A stretch of 64,000 nt of DNA, from contig OY718804.1 in the NCBI GenBank assembly GCA_963070105.1, positions 11,237,817 to 11,301,816 on the forward strand, given 5' to 3'. Source of the stretch: Litomosoides sigmodontis (Eukaryota > Nematoda > Chromadorea > Rhabditida > Onchocercidae). How positions within the stretch are numbered: position 1 is the first letter of the stretch; every line of letters starts with the position of its first letter. The notes beneath the pieces were generated by a model. The model was not told where the DNA came from. It saw only the letters and a list, made by a program, of their open reading frames with translations, and ran no database searches. Of the stretch, positions 27,403 to 40,913 are shown piece by piece. The position numbers and the translations under genes were made by a program.

Positions 27403-28190
27403 TCGGAACACATCCGTCCAAAGGGGAGGCTTGCACTTCAAAATTCGCAAAACACACATACACCCGTCGAGCAGCGATCGAAGTTGTTTGGTAAGGCATT
27501 TTCAAAAATGTCGTAAATTTAGGCAGAAATTCGTCTTGCATAAAAAGATTTAAGGGCAATCATTCCAATCATTTTTCATTTCTCGTGCAGCGCCACGCTC
27601 CGATTGCGCAATTGTCAGAAATGAAAAGTTTCATTTGAACAAAGTTTTCCTTCTGTGTTCGTGACTGATGTGAGGAATTCGAATTAGAAGTTGATTGCAA
27701 ATGTGGAATAATGGATGGAACATGTCATATTCACCTGTCCGTCCTGTCGATGCATCGAACAGCTCCAAATCAATGGAGAAGGGAGGAAGGAATAAAATAA
27801 CTCAAATAGGCCGAGCGACCAGAAAGGATTCAAAGAAAGGGAGCATCGGGACGTGTACACGAAGCTTTCAATAACTAAAATTCAGAAGTATGCGAAGTGG
27901 AAATTGCAATTGAAATTTATTGGCAGTGCGGTGGCGGGCGAGCCGAAAGCTAAAACATGGCAGCACCACGGCTTCCTGGCAGAAGGGAAGGAACGCCTGG
28001 ACGTCCTTTCCTGCGCAGCACTGCTAGCCCCCGTCAGTAGCTTCCCGATGGCAGTCAGTTGCAAGGCGTTCCGCTCTCTTCCACTAGCGATAGTCGCTTG
28101 CTAGGCCACCTCTAAATCCCCTCCGCATGTGTACGCATTTATTCACAAACGATATTCGTATTACATGCATAAATATCTGTCTTGCATGGC

Positions 28191-28228
28191 CTAGTCTGGT
28201 CTAAGCTAGTCTCGGTCTAAGCTAGTCC
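28191..28228. repeat. Short tandem repeat of a GGTCTAAGCTAGTC unit
   Basis: Two and a half imperfect copies with a period of about 15-16 bases. Non-coding. Confidence 0.7.
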
Positions 28229-28331
28229 AATTTCATTCTTCATATCCTCTTCCCACAGCTTCAAATTATCATCCACAAGAAAACAAAATTTTCACATAGC
28301 CTAACGTGAACACATTTCAGAACCATCATAA

Positions 28332-28357
28332 TACACACACACACACACACACACACA
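28332..28357. repeat. (CA)n dinucleotide microsatellite
   Basis: About 13 uninterrupted CA units. Confidence 0.95.
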
Positions 28358-29620
28358 AGCTTATTGTTAGTTTTTGTGATTGTTGTAATTGGTGAAGAAG
28401 ACGACAATCACAAATCATCCAGAATCAAGGATTCCGGATTTCCGACACTGTTGAAGGGTCGAATTTCATTTCCACAAATGAAATCTTTGCGGCTTTAGAG
28501 AATCCCGACTGAGTCTCTCTTCTAATAAATTTGGCTAATACGCAAAAATGAAAAAGTTTTTGGATGTATTGGAATGGAACAAACAGTTTATTTAATTCTA
28601 CGAAAGAACACAAAGTCTTTGCAAATAAATGAGCACACAAGCACCAGTCGTTTCGATTAATAAATTAATGCTTCGCCTCAAGCCATCTTCATGCTAAATA
28701 TTTGGTTCAATTTTTGCGCCATTTGATTTCCATTGATATTTTTCACAAATTGATTGTTTTCTTTGAAATTAGCAGGAAAGAAAATCCCGAAATTGTAATG
28801 AAATTGAAATTCATGCATTCAGTTTTAAAAAACCTCTGCACGAAATTCAGCTAGATTTGCAATTCACTAGTGCAGTACTAGCAATACTAAATAAATTAGG
28901 CCTAATACCTAAATTATTGCTACCCGAAGCATGCAAAAATAAAACAACACGTGCAATACAGTAAGTAGTATGTTCGATTCTCGATTTACGTTGCACAACA
29001 CTGTCACAGATAATGACGTCAAAAGTGTGGTTAAGCGTCGATCACTTCTCTCCTACGATCATCACTTAGTCAGCTTCCAGAGAAAAGGGCTAAATGCTGA
29101 GCAGTCCTGCTAATTGCTAAATCCATTACTTAGCTCTCAATAACTTTGTTCCTAATTAAGTGAAGTTTTTAACGAAGTTTAAAGGAAGAGGTTGGAAGAG
29201 AAGAGATAGGGCAAATGCAACTTTCAATATTACAAGTCCAATGCAGAAAGGCACGGCGGGACACGTCAGCATGGAAAGAATAAAACACATTAGTTGAAAA
29301 AGCATAATCGAACAGTGAAAGGTGAAAATTTAATTCTAAACGATGGACTGCAATTAAGCACACTTAAATAATAGAAAAAAACCATTGCAAATAATCAGTT
29401 ATGGTGCGAGACGCTGTGCAGACATGTGGAATGATGAAAAACTTCCGGTGCGGTGCTGCGGGCGACACACTGGACGAGTTTTGGATGACGGCGATGGCGC
29501 TGTCAGCCGCCTGCAAACCGTTCCATTCTGCGAAGCTTCTGCACTTCGAGCTCTTTCTGTAATTTCACTAGCAAGTGGGAAACCCTTCAAAATTTCATCT
29601 TTTCCTCTACACTGAAGCAG

Positions 29621-32600
29621 TCACCCTTGCGGGTGCGAATGATTCGGCATATTCGGCTCGCTCCATTTCTTAAGAATTCCTATATCGAACACGGAAAATG
29701 ACTTGTCAAGTACAAGTAGAAGTAATTTTACCTCTTCGCTGCCTATTTCCGCTGACAACTGCACCAGGATTTTTGGCTTTATCAACAGATACCGATCTAT
29801 AAACTGATCGAGCTGTATCATAATCGGTATCGCTGCATTCCGCCTGCGCAATTGGTGCTTTTGCTTCTAGCACTGGTTGCTGTTTTACGGTACGTACCGC
29901 ATTGCCGGAGGATGATCGGCGAGCACCGCATGACAAACGACCATTTCTAACGACAGTTGCTCCATTTGCATTCTTAAGCGACGTTGCTGTCGTCGTTGTA
30001 TTTTGCAATCTAAACTTAACTGCCTTAATTTAGTGCAAAATGGGCAAAGTTTAATTTGCACAACTTTCCCTCCCTCTCTCTCCTTCTCCCTCTCGCCGTT
30101 TCTCTTCGCTGTTTTCTCAGTTTCCCTCCGCTTCTATCTCTTACATATCTCTTCCTTCGTTATCCAGCTAGTCTTTAGCCGATCATGCCTTATTCTCTCA
30201 CTTATTTGAAAACATTTGAAACTCACCCGACCCACTGTTTTCTATTTACTTCTTTCACCGACAGTTTGTCTACCTGTTGTTAGTGATAGAATTAATGTTT
30301 TACTTGCTACTACTGCTAGTGACAGTTCTATTGTTTCGCGTTCGCTTCACGTATGTCTTGTCTTGTTGAATCATTTCGTATAACTTATCCCTGTAGTCAT
30401 CGATGCTTAATTGAATGTGGTCAGGTAATGGTAGAAGGACGTCATAATTTAGCGCCGGTTCGTCCATCGGTGAATGGAATTGCAGGACATAAGGATGCAC
30501 CAAACACTGATCAACGTTGAGGCGCTTATGGGGAGCAAATATTAGTAACCTGAAATACGGTAAAAATATGGCGTTGCACAAGGAACACTTTCAGTTTATC
30601 GCTTCCTGTTATTTTTGAAATGCATGAATGGCATGAGAATTACAAAAATGTTCATTATGGAAGATAAACACACACATTTGTCAAAGTTCTCTCCATGTCT
30701 CTTATTTCGCTTCGCTTTCATTATTTATAACTGCCAGTCGAGTATTTTGATAAGCTTAATGAGGTAGTGTAGTGCTTCTCTAATGCTTTGCAATTTCCTT
30801 CTTCCATTCCTCTATGTTACTCGAAATAAGTTTTAATGGATACCTTTGAACTAAATCAATAGCCTGAGGATCAGAGTTCGTCAAACATAATTCTAATGGT
30901 TTTTGTGGCCTTCGCGGCATCTTCTCCAACACGGATGACGCATATTTCGACCCGATTCTTTCAATATCCGGCTGAAACCTACTCTAATAATTCATCCGGA
31001 CTTAGCATAACCGTTGCCTCTTCGAAGCTTCAAAACCTAACTGCACGTCCCTTGCAGTTTCCTGCGATACTTCTGCCAGCTCTGGTAGGTTTAGACAGGC
31101 CTGGCGTCGTCCCACTTCCGAGTGCTCCTTTAGATCTTTCTTTTCAAATCAACAACGGCGAGGAAGCCGGTAAGTACAAAAACAAAGTGCAACGGGAAAT
31201 GTTGCTTTTCGTTGTCCAACTTTCCTCGAAATTTTTCAAAAACCTAGCTAAATAATGAATAAACGAAGGCGAACCTTCGAGGGCCTCGGTATGGTATTCA
31301 TGATCCGTTCAATTTGGTTAATAGTTGAAGCGCCGGGGAAAAGTGCGTGGCCGAGAAGCATTTCTGCAAGGATACAGCCTAAACTCCAAATATCGACACC
31401 TTTCGTATAACATTTTGCTGCTAACAAAATTTCAGGCGAACGATACCACCGCGTTGCGACGTATTCCTGAAAACATATCCTTTTCACGTATTCACCTTTA
31501 CAATTTCATGTACTGACTTCAACTGCTTCATGATTCGTCTAATGGCTGCAGCTTTTCTCCAGTGCTTTTATCTTTGCGACATTGCGCTTCATTTATTCAG
31601 ACCATTTCACGCTGTTTTCGAATTTTTAAAACATGAAAAAATGTAAGTTTGGAACTTTCAATTTAAACATTACCGTTAATTCTGGCATATCTTGGCCCTC
31701 TGGATAGTCTTCGATTTGAGATAGAGATCTGGCCAAGCCAAAATCAGCTAACTTCACGCGGCAATTTGCATCCAATAAAACATTTGAAGGTTTCAAATCA
31801 CTGAATTTAACTTGACTAATTATCCACCTAGATAATCGGGTGCATCATCTAACTAATTTCATTCATCAGCATGTCACAGATATTGTCATAAAATATGGAA
31901 AAGTATTCTGTTCCTAACGCAACTGTCTCCACATAATTTCGACTTCTATTTTTATTTTATAAAAATTCTTAAGAGTTTCAAATTTTAGCTAAAGTTTTAT
32001 GTTTATCAATAAACCAGTAGTTTCTCACTATTCGAGTAATTTTATCCTTTATTTTCTCTTTTGATGCTACACTGGTCGATTTTAGGGTAAGAATTATGTA
32101 GAGATTACTTACTTATTTGTGCACTGTTTATTGATTTATGATTTTTAGTACTTAATAATACATTTGTTTATTTAATTTTGCTCGTTCAATGTAAGCAAGA
32201 CTTGAAGATTATGCAACCAAACATTTAGATATGTCATCCTATCTACGATTTTTCCACCTTATCATTTCAACCTCCCATTTTAACTCGGAAGGTCAGGATG
32301 AATAAGCATGAATGGTTGTTCTGCACTTTAATGAATCTTTCACTTGTTCACTGGCAAAGGTTGAAACTTGTATAAGATTTCTTGGCACGTCCTAATGGGA
32401 TTTTTGCAAAAATTTGTTAAAATTTTGGAAAATCTAAAAATAAAGTGATAAACTTATAAAATTACTTTACAATTTTTAGAAAGAAACAGTAAAACTTTAT
32501 TAGCAGTTATTTGATGAAAATAGCCAACCGATGTAAGACATTTCCGCTATGTAAGAAGCGCACAGCTCGAAATAATTGACACATAATGTATTGCTTATGA

Positions 32601-33163
32601 ATATCTTTCAGGATCGTTAGCTTCTTGATAACATTATGCAAATCAGCTTCCATGAATTCGAATACTAAATAAATATCTCTGAAAAGGCGGACTACTGTCA
32701 TTTCACTTGCTCTAATTATAATCGCATAACGCTGCCACTGCTGAATGTAAAGAAGCTTAAACGGAAAGCTTTCCCGTAACTCTCAGTCGTAGGATGGAAA
32801 CGTTAACAACCTCACTGAACAACTATACCTGTTATTATCGGCCTTAAGAACACTGTATAGTTTGATGATATTGGGATGTCGCCCAAATTCTTGCAGGAAC
32901 ATCACTTCCCGAAACGTTCGTTGCGCATCGGTTTGATTCCGGAAAGCATCGAAGATTTTCTTCAATGCCACCGTTTCACACATTCTCCTGCAATCGCTTC
33001 CTTTATATAAAGTGAAAATCAATTTTATTTCCATTTCTAGTCGCATTTTGAGATAGCAGCCTCACCTGTCGATCGCCTTCCAAACGATTCCATAAGCTCC
33101 CTTACCGAGACGCTTACGTAAATCATACCGTTCAATGACATGAGTATCGATCTCCTCAGACAT
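29621..33163 (-). CDS. mapk-15: MAPK15/ERK7-type protein kinase, complete, 9 exons
   Basis: An atypical MAP kinase that phosphorylates Ser/Thr; family members act in cilium formation, autophagy and secretion control. Exons: 33163-33066, 32987-32829, 32678-32529, 31800-31674, 31466-31275, 30971-30844, 30549-30304, 30009-29732, 29679-29621 (TGA). All junctions are GT-AG and in phase; the product is 478 residues. Visible motifs: glycine loop [10 protein letters not shown] (20-29), lysine of VALKK (42), HRDLKPSN (135-142), DFG (155-157), TEY activation motif (178-180), then [29 protein letters not shown] and HPYVLQFH match MAPK15 rather than ERK1/2. The kinase domain ends near residue 310; the tail is Ser/Thr-rich and basic, of unknown fold, and much like other MAPK15 tails in being unstructured. 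The start is the first ATG before the kinase fold. The codons of TEY are split between exons 4 and 5. No operon partner is seen; the intergenic space on both sides is several kilobases. Confidence 0.95.
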
Positions 33164-36100
33164 GGAGGTTTTAGGTGTGAATTTTTCTCCGTTGAATAAG
33201 ATGCGTGAGAAGACGATCGTTGAATTAGAACAATATTACTCTTGCAAGTTGGAGAAAGTGAATTTCCATGAAATATCAAATTTCTGAAAATGTTGGTTCC
33301 TCTTTGAAGAGAAAAAGGTGTAACTGAATTTTATGCGTGATACTTATCCGTCTTTCACTTCTCACTTCTGCTCGATTGGATTCGTTATTCCGATCGCAAA
33401 ATTCCTGATTGGAATTGCATGGCTTTCAAGTTCAATTGCCCTCTATGAGCTTTGTCATTCTGACGATGCTGTGCTGAAGACTGATTGAGCTAATACTAGC
33501 TGAGGGCCAGGCAAACAGCACTTTTCCAGTAACTTTTATTGGAAGTTTGAGCGAACCATGGTGAGATCGATCGAACCACTACGGCTGAAATTCCAAGTCA
33601 ACCTGTAATGAAACGAATGAGGGAAAAGTTGAAACTGTTGAAGAAATCTGAAAGTATTAGGTGTTGTAAGCTGCACGCGCAGTAGTTATTCGAATTCTGC
33701 TTCTCTCCGTACAGATTGTTGTTGACGTAAATTGACGGTCATTTTGGCAAATCTGCTGCTAGGAACAATGATGCTGCAAAGTGGATAATTTTGCAATCTG
33801 TTCAAATGACTGTCTTTTCTTAACGCAGCGACTTGAAAATAAAATAAAAGGTTGAAAGTGAAGGAAGAATAAGCTGAGAAGAAACAGACGACAAATAAGA
33901 GGCGTAGGGATGGATGTTCGTTGCTACGTTCCACGTTGCAATTGCAAGTGGGAACATTTCAGATGCACACCAACCGATAAGAAATATGTCTACCGGAAAT
34001 ATCGACTAATTTATCCGTATATACAGAACACACACACCGATATATCAAGGCAGAAAAGGATCACATGGCCGGTGAAGCTTACTTACTTAGCGCTTTCCAA
34101 ACCGGTGGCTATAGCAACCACTAGGGAACACTAAATATGGCTTGGCTAGTACCTTCCCTATCGCATCATCATCTACAGCACTCTAAATGTAATAGGTCCA
34201 TGAATGCTTCTTCTACAGTAACTGGTAACTGGTATTGGCTTCTTCCAATTCATGCTCCCTTCCAGTCACCTTAATTGATTTCGAAAAACACAAGAAAATA
34301 TATTTCATGAATTAAATGTACTGCTAAAGTTATCAATAAAGTGATAGTAGAAATTTAAAACAATAATTATAATTTTAGCCTAATTGAAGCTCCTATAAGT
34401 TTACATTTACTTTTAATGCAGCCTTCTGTACCTTACATTTATTTTACCTTTTCCGCGCATCGCATCACTTTCCCTAAATTTGTTAATTGTTGAAAAGTAA
34501 CGACGTATCACTAAAATTCAAGTTTTCTGAAAAAAATATTTTACAATATTTTTTTATTTTTTAATTTCAACTGTTAATTTTGAATTCATAGCGATTGGCG
34601 GTTCAACTTCAGATGGATAAACAATCACTCATTCCAACACTTCCTCTTTCGCTCCGCTTAAAACAGTAGTTGGAAAATGACAACACTGACAACCTCCTTG
34701 AATTTTAACGCGGAAATGGGCGATGAAAGCAAGGTTTATTTTATCGCCCTGAAATTCAGGTAAACAGGCTAAGCGATTATTAAGGACAAATAAATTTGGC
34801 TGCTAAATTGTTGTTAAAGGAGGAATTGGATAGCTCTTGCCTCAAACACACGTAGACGTCATGACTTAGCTGAGCATTAAAGTCGTTGTCATGGATTCCT
34901 TAGTTGAAATTTAAAACTTCAGTGATTTCATACTGAAAATTGCGCTGAGATTTTTTTCGGGCACATAATGCTGCATAGTGCAGTAAGGTTTAATTCAGCT
35001 TCCACACTAGCATTCATTGATGCAACTTTTACATTAATCAATAAATAGGTCGTCCGTAGACGTGTTGCCAAAGAAAGAAGCCTTACTTTTTTGCCAGGAG
35101 AAGAAGTGACTGGGAAGCGAAATGAAAGGTGGGAGAAGACAGAAGCAGCAGCTCAAGTGCTGCCACGCATTACCGTGAACATCGATTGTTCCACATCGCG
35201 CAATTACAGTAAGACGAAAGTAATTAAGAGATTTAGATCAAACGTCCTCTTCTCGAACCAAAATTGTGAGGGAAACGGTGGGGCGCTGGCATTATTGTAA
35301 CACACTGATATCAACGTTGCAGTTCGAGTAGTTAATTTGATGAGATATATTGAAGTGGGAGTGGAGCGCAGCTTTCAATGTCGAATTATTAAATTAGCAC
35401 CGCAGCAGCACAGGCCATCATCATCTTCTGTCTTCCTCTAGCCTACTACCATCAGGCACGAAGGCAATTCCTGTCAGAAAGTAAGGGAGCAGAAGGCTAA
35501 ATAATTTGTAATTCCAGAAAATAACGAAAATGAAATTTAAGAAGGGAAGTTTAGTTCCTATTTTAATTCGAGAATAAACGTCAATTAGCAGTTCGCCGCT
35601 TCTTTTGATTTCACAAGAAAAAATTTCCGTTTTTTGGGAAAAAATTATTTCCAACTTTAGAAAGTTGCAATAGCCAACAGCCGAATATTCCTTTTGTAAA
35701 ACATTTGAAATTCAGTTCTCTGTTTTCTTAAGCCTTTTTTCTCCCTCTCATTCTCTCTTCCGTTTGTAAAAATATTTATGTGTGATTGTTAAGCTTTTGG
35801 AGAATAAAACTTGGTTTTCGCTTACAGAAACTTTTGTAAAGTTTTTAAGCACAAAATAAAAGTTAAAATGTATTAATTAGAAATTAGTTCCATTAGTATT
35901 TTCACTTTTTGAAGATCCATTAACTATTACTTTAACGCATCACTACCACCACCTTTCAATGGTAATGTCTTTTCGATTAGCTTATTGATTAAGTAAATTT
36001 GATAGCTTATAATAAAACAAACATTTTACTGTCCAAAATCAATCATGCCGGTTTAAACAAAGTCTGATCGAGTTCAATTTCAAGGAAATCCAACTTATTT

Positions 36101-38031
36101 GCAGTGAACATTCTATTTAAATCCAATTCATTATACTTTTTTCATCGATTTTAGCAGACGTTTGAATTTTCTTTCGGTTGCGCAGTAAATGAAACTGAAA
36201 TTGCTTAAAGTCAAACTGGTTCTCATAATTCAGGGACGATGAAAATGTTGTCTTGCACATTAAAACCAGCAAAGGCGGCTTTGTTTTATGACTAGGACTT
36301 CTCAGGTCGCAACTTGCTTCCATTCGTTGTATTTCTAGGGTTGAAGTCTATTCTATTTATAAGATCGGCTACACTCATACACACGCACACACGTACATCC
36401 ATATACACACACGTGATTGCCAACTTTGATTGGAATTAGAAACTATAAAAGCTGAACATTGCGTATTTTTTTATTACTTGTTTTGATTGCCCATAGCAGT
36501 GCGTTCGTGTCAGTTATTAAATCACTGCTTTCCAGCCTAAACTTTCCATCGGTCTATCACGTAATTTCACGCCAATATAAACTATCGTAGTTGGAGAAAT
36601 GACTCATTCAATGTAAGAAATCTTTGAAAATTTGTAGTTTTGTGTTTGATGAAGCTTGCAGCCTGCGACGTGCTTAACAAGGTCACTTAAGCCGTTGAAA
36701 TTCCATCTACACGTTTCTAGCACATGCAACAACAGTTAGTTAAAGCAACTGCTGGCTCACTTGGAAAGCTCAAATAGTGTGCTGATTTTCTCTTTTTGCT
36801 TAATTTTGCTGTTTTCTCTAATTTATTTCATCGCTTCTTATTATTCAGCAAAAATTGAAGTCTTCGAAATTTACTTTAAAATTGAATGATTTCATTTCAT
36901 TTATACTTCCATTAGCGTCGCCATTACACACAACGAAACAACGTGCATAGATGCAATGAATAATTAAAATAACTCAGTTACAATCGAGAAATTACGAAAA
37001 TCGATAAAAGAATTGGAGTTTCAAATGATTGCTGTTACTTTTATGGTGTAAATTGCTTTCATCAATTTTATGAAATGGTTATTGCAAATCTACTCGAATT
37101 GGTTTACTTAAATTAATTTTCCCATTAAAACTGTTTCATTGCTCTGCACGCATAAATCCCTGTGATCTAATTAATCGTTGTAAGTGGAAAGTAGTGGGCA
37201 AAGAGGCTAATTTCGTAAAGCAAAATAGCTAAGGCGAAAGAACAATTTATTGGAATGGATAAAGACTTGAATCGCACAGCAAATTGTACTAAATGAACTG
37301 AATTAGTAATTCGGTGGTAGAGTGATTTTCTGTTGGGTGTGAGGTATGGTTCAGGCACAGACCTTCACCTTCACCTGATCTCCAGGTCATTTTATGTCCA
37401 GTAAACACGCCGCACTAATTTTTTCTGTTAAAGCGCAGTAATAGCGCTCCAACGCGTAATCGTTTAACACTCTCGAAAAATGCAAAATTGCCGCGAAGAA
37501 TAAACCAGTCGTTAGGAGGAACGATAGCACTCATTTACTGCGTTTCCGACAGTTGTTAGCAGTTGAAGACTAAAATAGAGAAACGCCAATTAAGGAGCTC
37601 CAACTGGAGAAACAAACGTTGCATAAAAGTATTATGAGATCTGAGATAACTGTGGAACTGAGGACCTCAGGCAGTGCTTCACGATACATACGTTGTTTGC
37701 AACACAGGACGCGATGACGAAATGTTTGTTGATCGCTTCTAACGCACCACGTGACTCAGTTTGATGGCAGCAGCCATGAAAAACAGGTGGTACTGTTTAC
37801 AACATTTTAATGAGAAAAAGAATGCGGCAGTAGACTGGCATGTGTTAGCGGCATAGTGCACTTACAGGTTGCTTGGTCGGTTCTTCCTTTTCTTCTTCTC
37901 AGTAAGGAAAGCGGAATAAGAAAGCGTCACTCATTCCTTTACGCATTTAGTGAAGTCCGTGACGTGTGTAAAACGGGAAGCAGTGATCATCCTTGTAGCT
38001 TGTTTTTCACTACCTCCTTCTTCCAGACGAA
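33164..38031. other. Intergenic region between mapk-15 and the LEA-like gene
   Basis: About 4.9 kb with divergent genes at its two ends, so it should hold both promoters. Short frames (for example 33686-33934 minus, 35421-35654 minus) have no recognised motif. A weak tRNA-like stretch lies near 37311-37365. Nothing else can be supported. Confidence 0.5.
38004..38026 (+). promoter_or_regulatory. Splice acceptor just before the LEA-like ATG
   Basis: A pyrimidine-rich run ending in TTCCAG lies five bases upstream of the start codon at 38032. It fits a spliced-leader trans-splice acceptor or the end of a 5' UTR intron, as seen also for unc-80 in this window. Confidence 0.5.
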
Positions 38032-38828
38032 ATGTTTAAGAAGGCTAAAGACATCGCAGCAGATGCTGTAGACACGATTAAGAAGACTACAAATAAGGCC
38101 TATCATCAGGTTTGTGTTGGTTGCTATTTGCAATTTTTAAAAAATGTTGGTTGAAATGTATGGGTAAAAGAAATGACACATTTCTGGTTAGAACGCGCGT
38201 TGACAATTCGATTTTGCAACAGCGTATTTCATTTTGTTACAGGGAATTCATATGAAACGATTGAAGAATTTTACAAAGCCATCACTGAATCCTTAGTTTG
38301 ATAGTAAAAAAGTTCGTCGGGAAGTATGGCAATTTTTTTAGACCTGAAAATTTCGAGTGAAGCAATCACTTATTACTTATAGGTGAAAGGTGATAGGAAA
38401 TGCAACGAGTGCGTCGACAAGGCAAAAAGTGCAGCAGGGGAAGTAGTTGAAAAGGCCGGTGAAATGCTTGAAGAAGGCGGTAAATGATTAGAACTAGATT
38501 TAATTGAAATTCGATACTCCCAAATAAAACCATTCACAGATGAAAATTTGCCGAGGCTAAACCTGATTAGTGCTAAGAGTTATTGAAGAGTTATTCGATC
38601 GTGGATTAAAATGAGGTAGCGATGAGGACAGTGATGCCATTTGTCCCGTCAGTTGTACCCGCTTTCGTAACGATGAGCATGTGGGCTTGACACTGTGACA
38701 GCGGAATGGTCGGTTTGGGATGTATAAATTAGATAGCAATTTAGGAAGATTTTAATTTTTCACAGTGTACCACTCCAGGCGATCAAATTTCAGGTGAGAA
38801 AATTAAAGAGATGGCGAAGAAATTGTAA
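38032..38828 (+). CDS. Small Lys/Ala-rich helical (LEA-like) protein, 69 aa, 3 exons
   Basis: Exons 38032-38109, 38383-38479 and 38794-38828 (TAA) join in phase (0, then 1) with GT-AG introns to a 69-residue product. It begins MFKKAKDIAADAVDTIKKT, continues CVDKAKSAAGEVVEKAGEML and ends EKIKEMAKKL. The pattern of alternating Lys/Glu and Ala with an 11-residue-like period is that of group 3 LEA-type or other amphipathic-helix proteins, which bind membranes or protect proteins in stress; that function is inference. There is no signal peptide or transmembrane helix. Two Cys (CNEC) lie at residues 33-36. The stop in the middle exon is bypassed only if the GGC-G|GTAAAT donor is used, which gives the better continuation; otherwise the protein ends at 60 residues. 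A polypyrimidine tract plus CAG (acceptor at 38025-38026) sits five bases before the ATG. Confidence 0.7.
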
Positions 38829-39029
38829 GAGAACGGTTTCGTTCAGTAATTTTTTTTCATCTTTTTTTGTCATTTCACTTATCGAATCGAATTTAATCAT
38901 ATGATTTCTCTGTTTGTTCAATTTCCTGTTCACTGGCAGCAAACTGCTTAAAAGTATCGATAGAATGAAGAAATACGATATCATGTCATTATTTGTGCTG
39001 TAAATGTTACTGAGAAAGATTTTGAAACC

Positions 39030-39035
39030 AATAAA
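39030..39035 (+). terminator. AATAAA polyadenylation signal for the LEA-like gene
   Basis: AATAAA about 200 bases after the stop codon of the small helical protein gene, with no closer copy on the plus strand noticed. Confidence 0.5.
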
Positions 39036-39531
39036 AGTATTTGAAAAAAGCGAATCTGTGCAGGTGCTTACTGCACTGCTTAAACGATGTGTTTTGATAT
39101 GCATCTTGATGTTACAGTTCAGAACCGTACCGTAATCCTATGGAAGTTGCTCCCAACATCGTTCTGCAAGTATTTCGCTGATATGTATGAGCACAGTCGT
39201 AAAGCATCACTCTCCCAACGGACACTTAAGCGGCGCGGTAACTTTAAACATAGCCGCACTACGCGAAATACTGTACGATACAATGAAGAGCCGTACGTGA
39301 GAGACGGCATAATTTCAATTTTAATGTCTGCAATTTATACGATTATACTGCCATCGTAGCAGTCAATAATAAAGTCGCGGTCCCCCACCTCCTCCCCCCA
39401 CACTCTCCACCATCCCGCGACTAACGTAAATGCTCTCCTACCTCGGCGTCGTCGAATACCGTTCAGATAATGTAGGTAAGTATGCGAAATCATTACAAGG
39501 CAACTTGCTCACAGAGAGAGTTCAATAGTCA

Positions 39532-39603
39532 TCACAACGGTATCGAACTCCAGTCACTAGGCGATGACTGAGCTTCCTACCAATACACTACTCGGTGTTA
39601 CAG
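39532..39603 (-). other. tRNA-like / SINE-like relic
   Basis: Read on the minus strand, the stretch has an A-box-like TAGTGTATTGGTAGG and, about 30 bases on, a B-box-like GAGTTCGATACC. Between them CAGTCA and TGACTG can pair around an eight-base loop. The acceptor and T stems do not form properly, so it is not a functional tRNA; a tRNA-derived SINE head or pseudogene is more likely. Confidence 0.4.
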
Positions 39604-40877
39604 GGCTAGTGGACGTTTTATGTGTTTTAGGACAGGAATCCCAGACACGAATTGTTTTCTCTTAAAAGGTCCGGCCGAACTGTCGTATCTTCCCACTCTG
39701 ACCCCTGACGTGGTCAATTGACACGGTGCTCAATTCCACGTTTATATTTTAACCATTTCCGTTTACGTGTGACACATTCAGTTGCAAGTGTTTTTTTCTC
39801 CTCCGAAAAATTTTAATCGACATATTTATTACTTGAAGATTCATTAGTTCATTAGTTACAGTGGCATCCAGATGACATCAGAAATTACATGGCCAGTCCA
39901 GCTTAGCCATTTTAAAGTGACATTTCACCATAAACTAGAAGAGTGAGAATTGGTGACAAGGTGTTGAATTTGTGTGCAATACATTGGAAATGGGTAAATA
40001 AACATTTCATATTAGAAAGTGATGAATTTAAATTCTGAATAAAATTTGTTTATCAGTGAGGACAGAGAAGTGGATAGAAACGGAGGAAATGCGAAGTTAC
40101 TGTTTCACAGTATTGTTAACAAATCAAATGAAACGTAAGGACGGCATTGAGTAATTGAGCGTCATATGCGTCAAATGTTCGAAAGTTTCGCGTTGCTAAA
40201 ACATAGTGAATGAAAATTATAATTAGTAAGAATACTTTCATATTTAAGACATTTTGAAAAAATGACCATCATTTTTTCTTTTTCTACACAAAAAATGATG
40301 CGAATGGAACTCGGAGAAATTTTCAACACCAAAGCCTTTTTTGGCAACCAGAAAAAAGCTGAGGACAACCTTTTAATTCAACTTGTAAAATTGGTGGGTT
40401 AATTTATAACAATAAGTGAATGCACTTACGTGAAGAGTATAATTTATAAAAATCTTACGGAAACATAGGTGTGACTGGCTGATCGCCAATGCATGTATTA
40501 CTCACTTTATTACATGCATATCTCTCTGGACATTGGCCGTTAATACAGGCTGAAATGAATTTCAAACAAAATTAATTTCATATTTCTCGGAATAATTAAG
40601 TTGCTTAATTGATGTACGCAACACAGTTCTCACTTAAAGTTTGACCATTTTGTGGGATTTCAGATGTTTGAAATTTTCAGTGATAAGTCAATTTCAATCT
40701 AGCGTAATATGAACTTTTTAAGAATTTTTTTAAGCATTTGAATATATTTATTTCAACATAAATTGGCATTATCCATCGCTCACTAACAAATTTTCATACA
40801 GTTTTTTCCTTTCAGTTCAAAGTTTCAGTTCAAACTTAAAAATTACATGATTTTGAGAATAATTGCTTCAGTGTGTT

Positions 40878-40913
40878 TGATTAATTAATTAATCAGTTAA
40901 TTAATTAATCAGA
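40878..40913. repeat. Palindromic ATTA-rich tract
   Basis: Two blocks of TTAATTAATTAATC separated by AG form an almost perfect dyad. Similar short ATTA runs occur near 8375-8400 and 16590-16610. Confidence 0.7.

Larger units (their letters stand above)
24651..29620. other. Intergenic region between the TTA array and mapk-15, no gene supported
   Basis: About 5 kb with only short open frames and no recognised domain. It contains several simple repeats (26439-26511, 27244-27276, 27356-27402, 28191-28228, 28332-28357). Two locally GC-richer patches (about 27920-28100 and 29380-29600) contain frames on both strands without family resemblance. The 3' UTR of mapk-15 should extend below 29621. Confidence 0.5.

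Noticed and set aside
27853..28104. GC-richer frames near 28 kb on both strands
   Set aside because: Composition alone is unusual; there is no motif, splice context or preferred strand.
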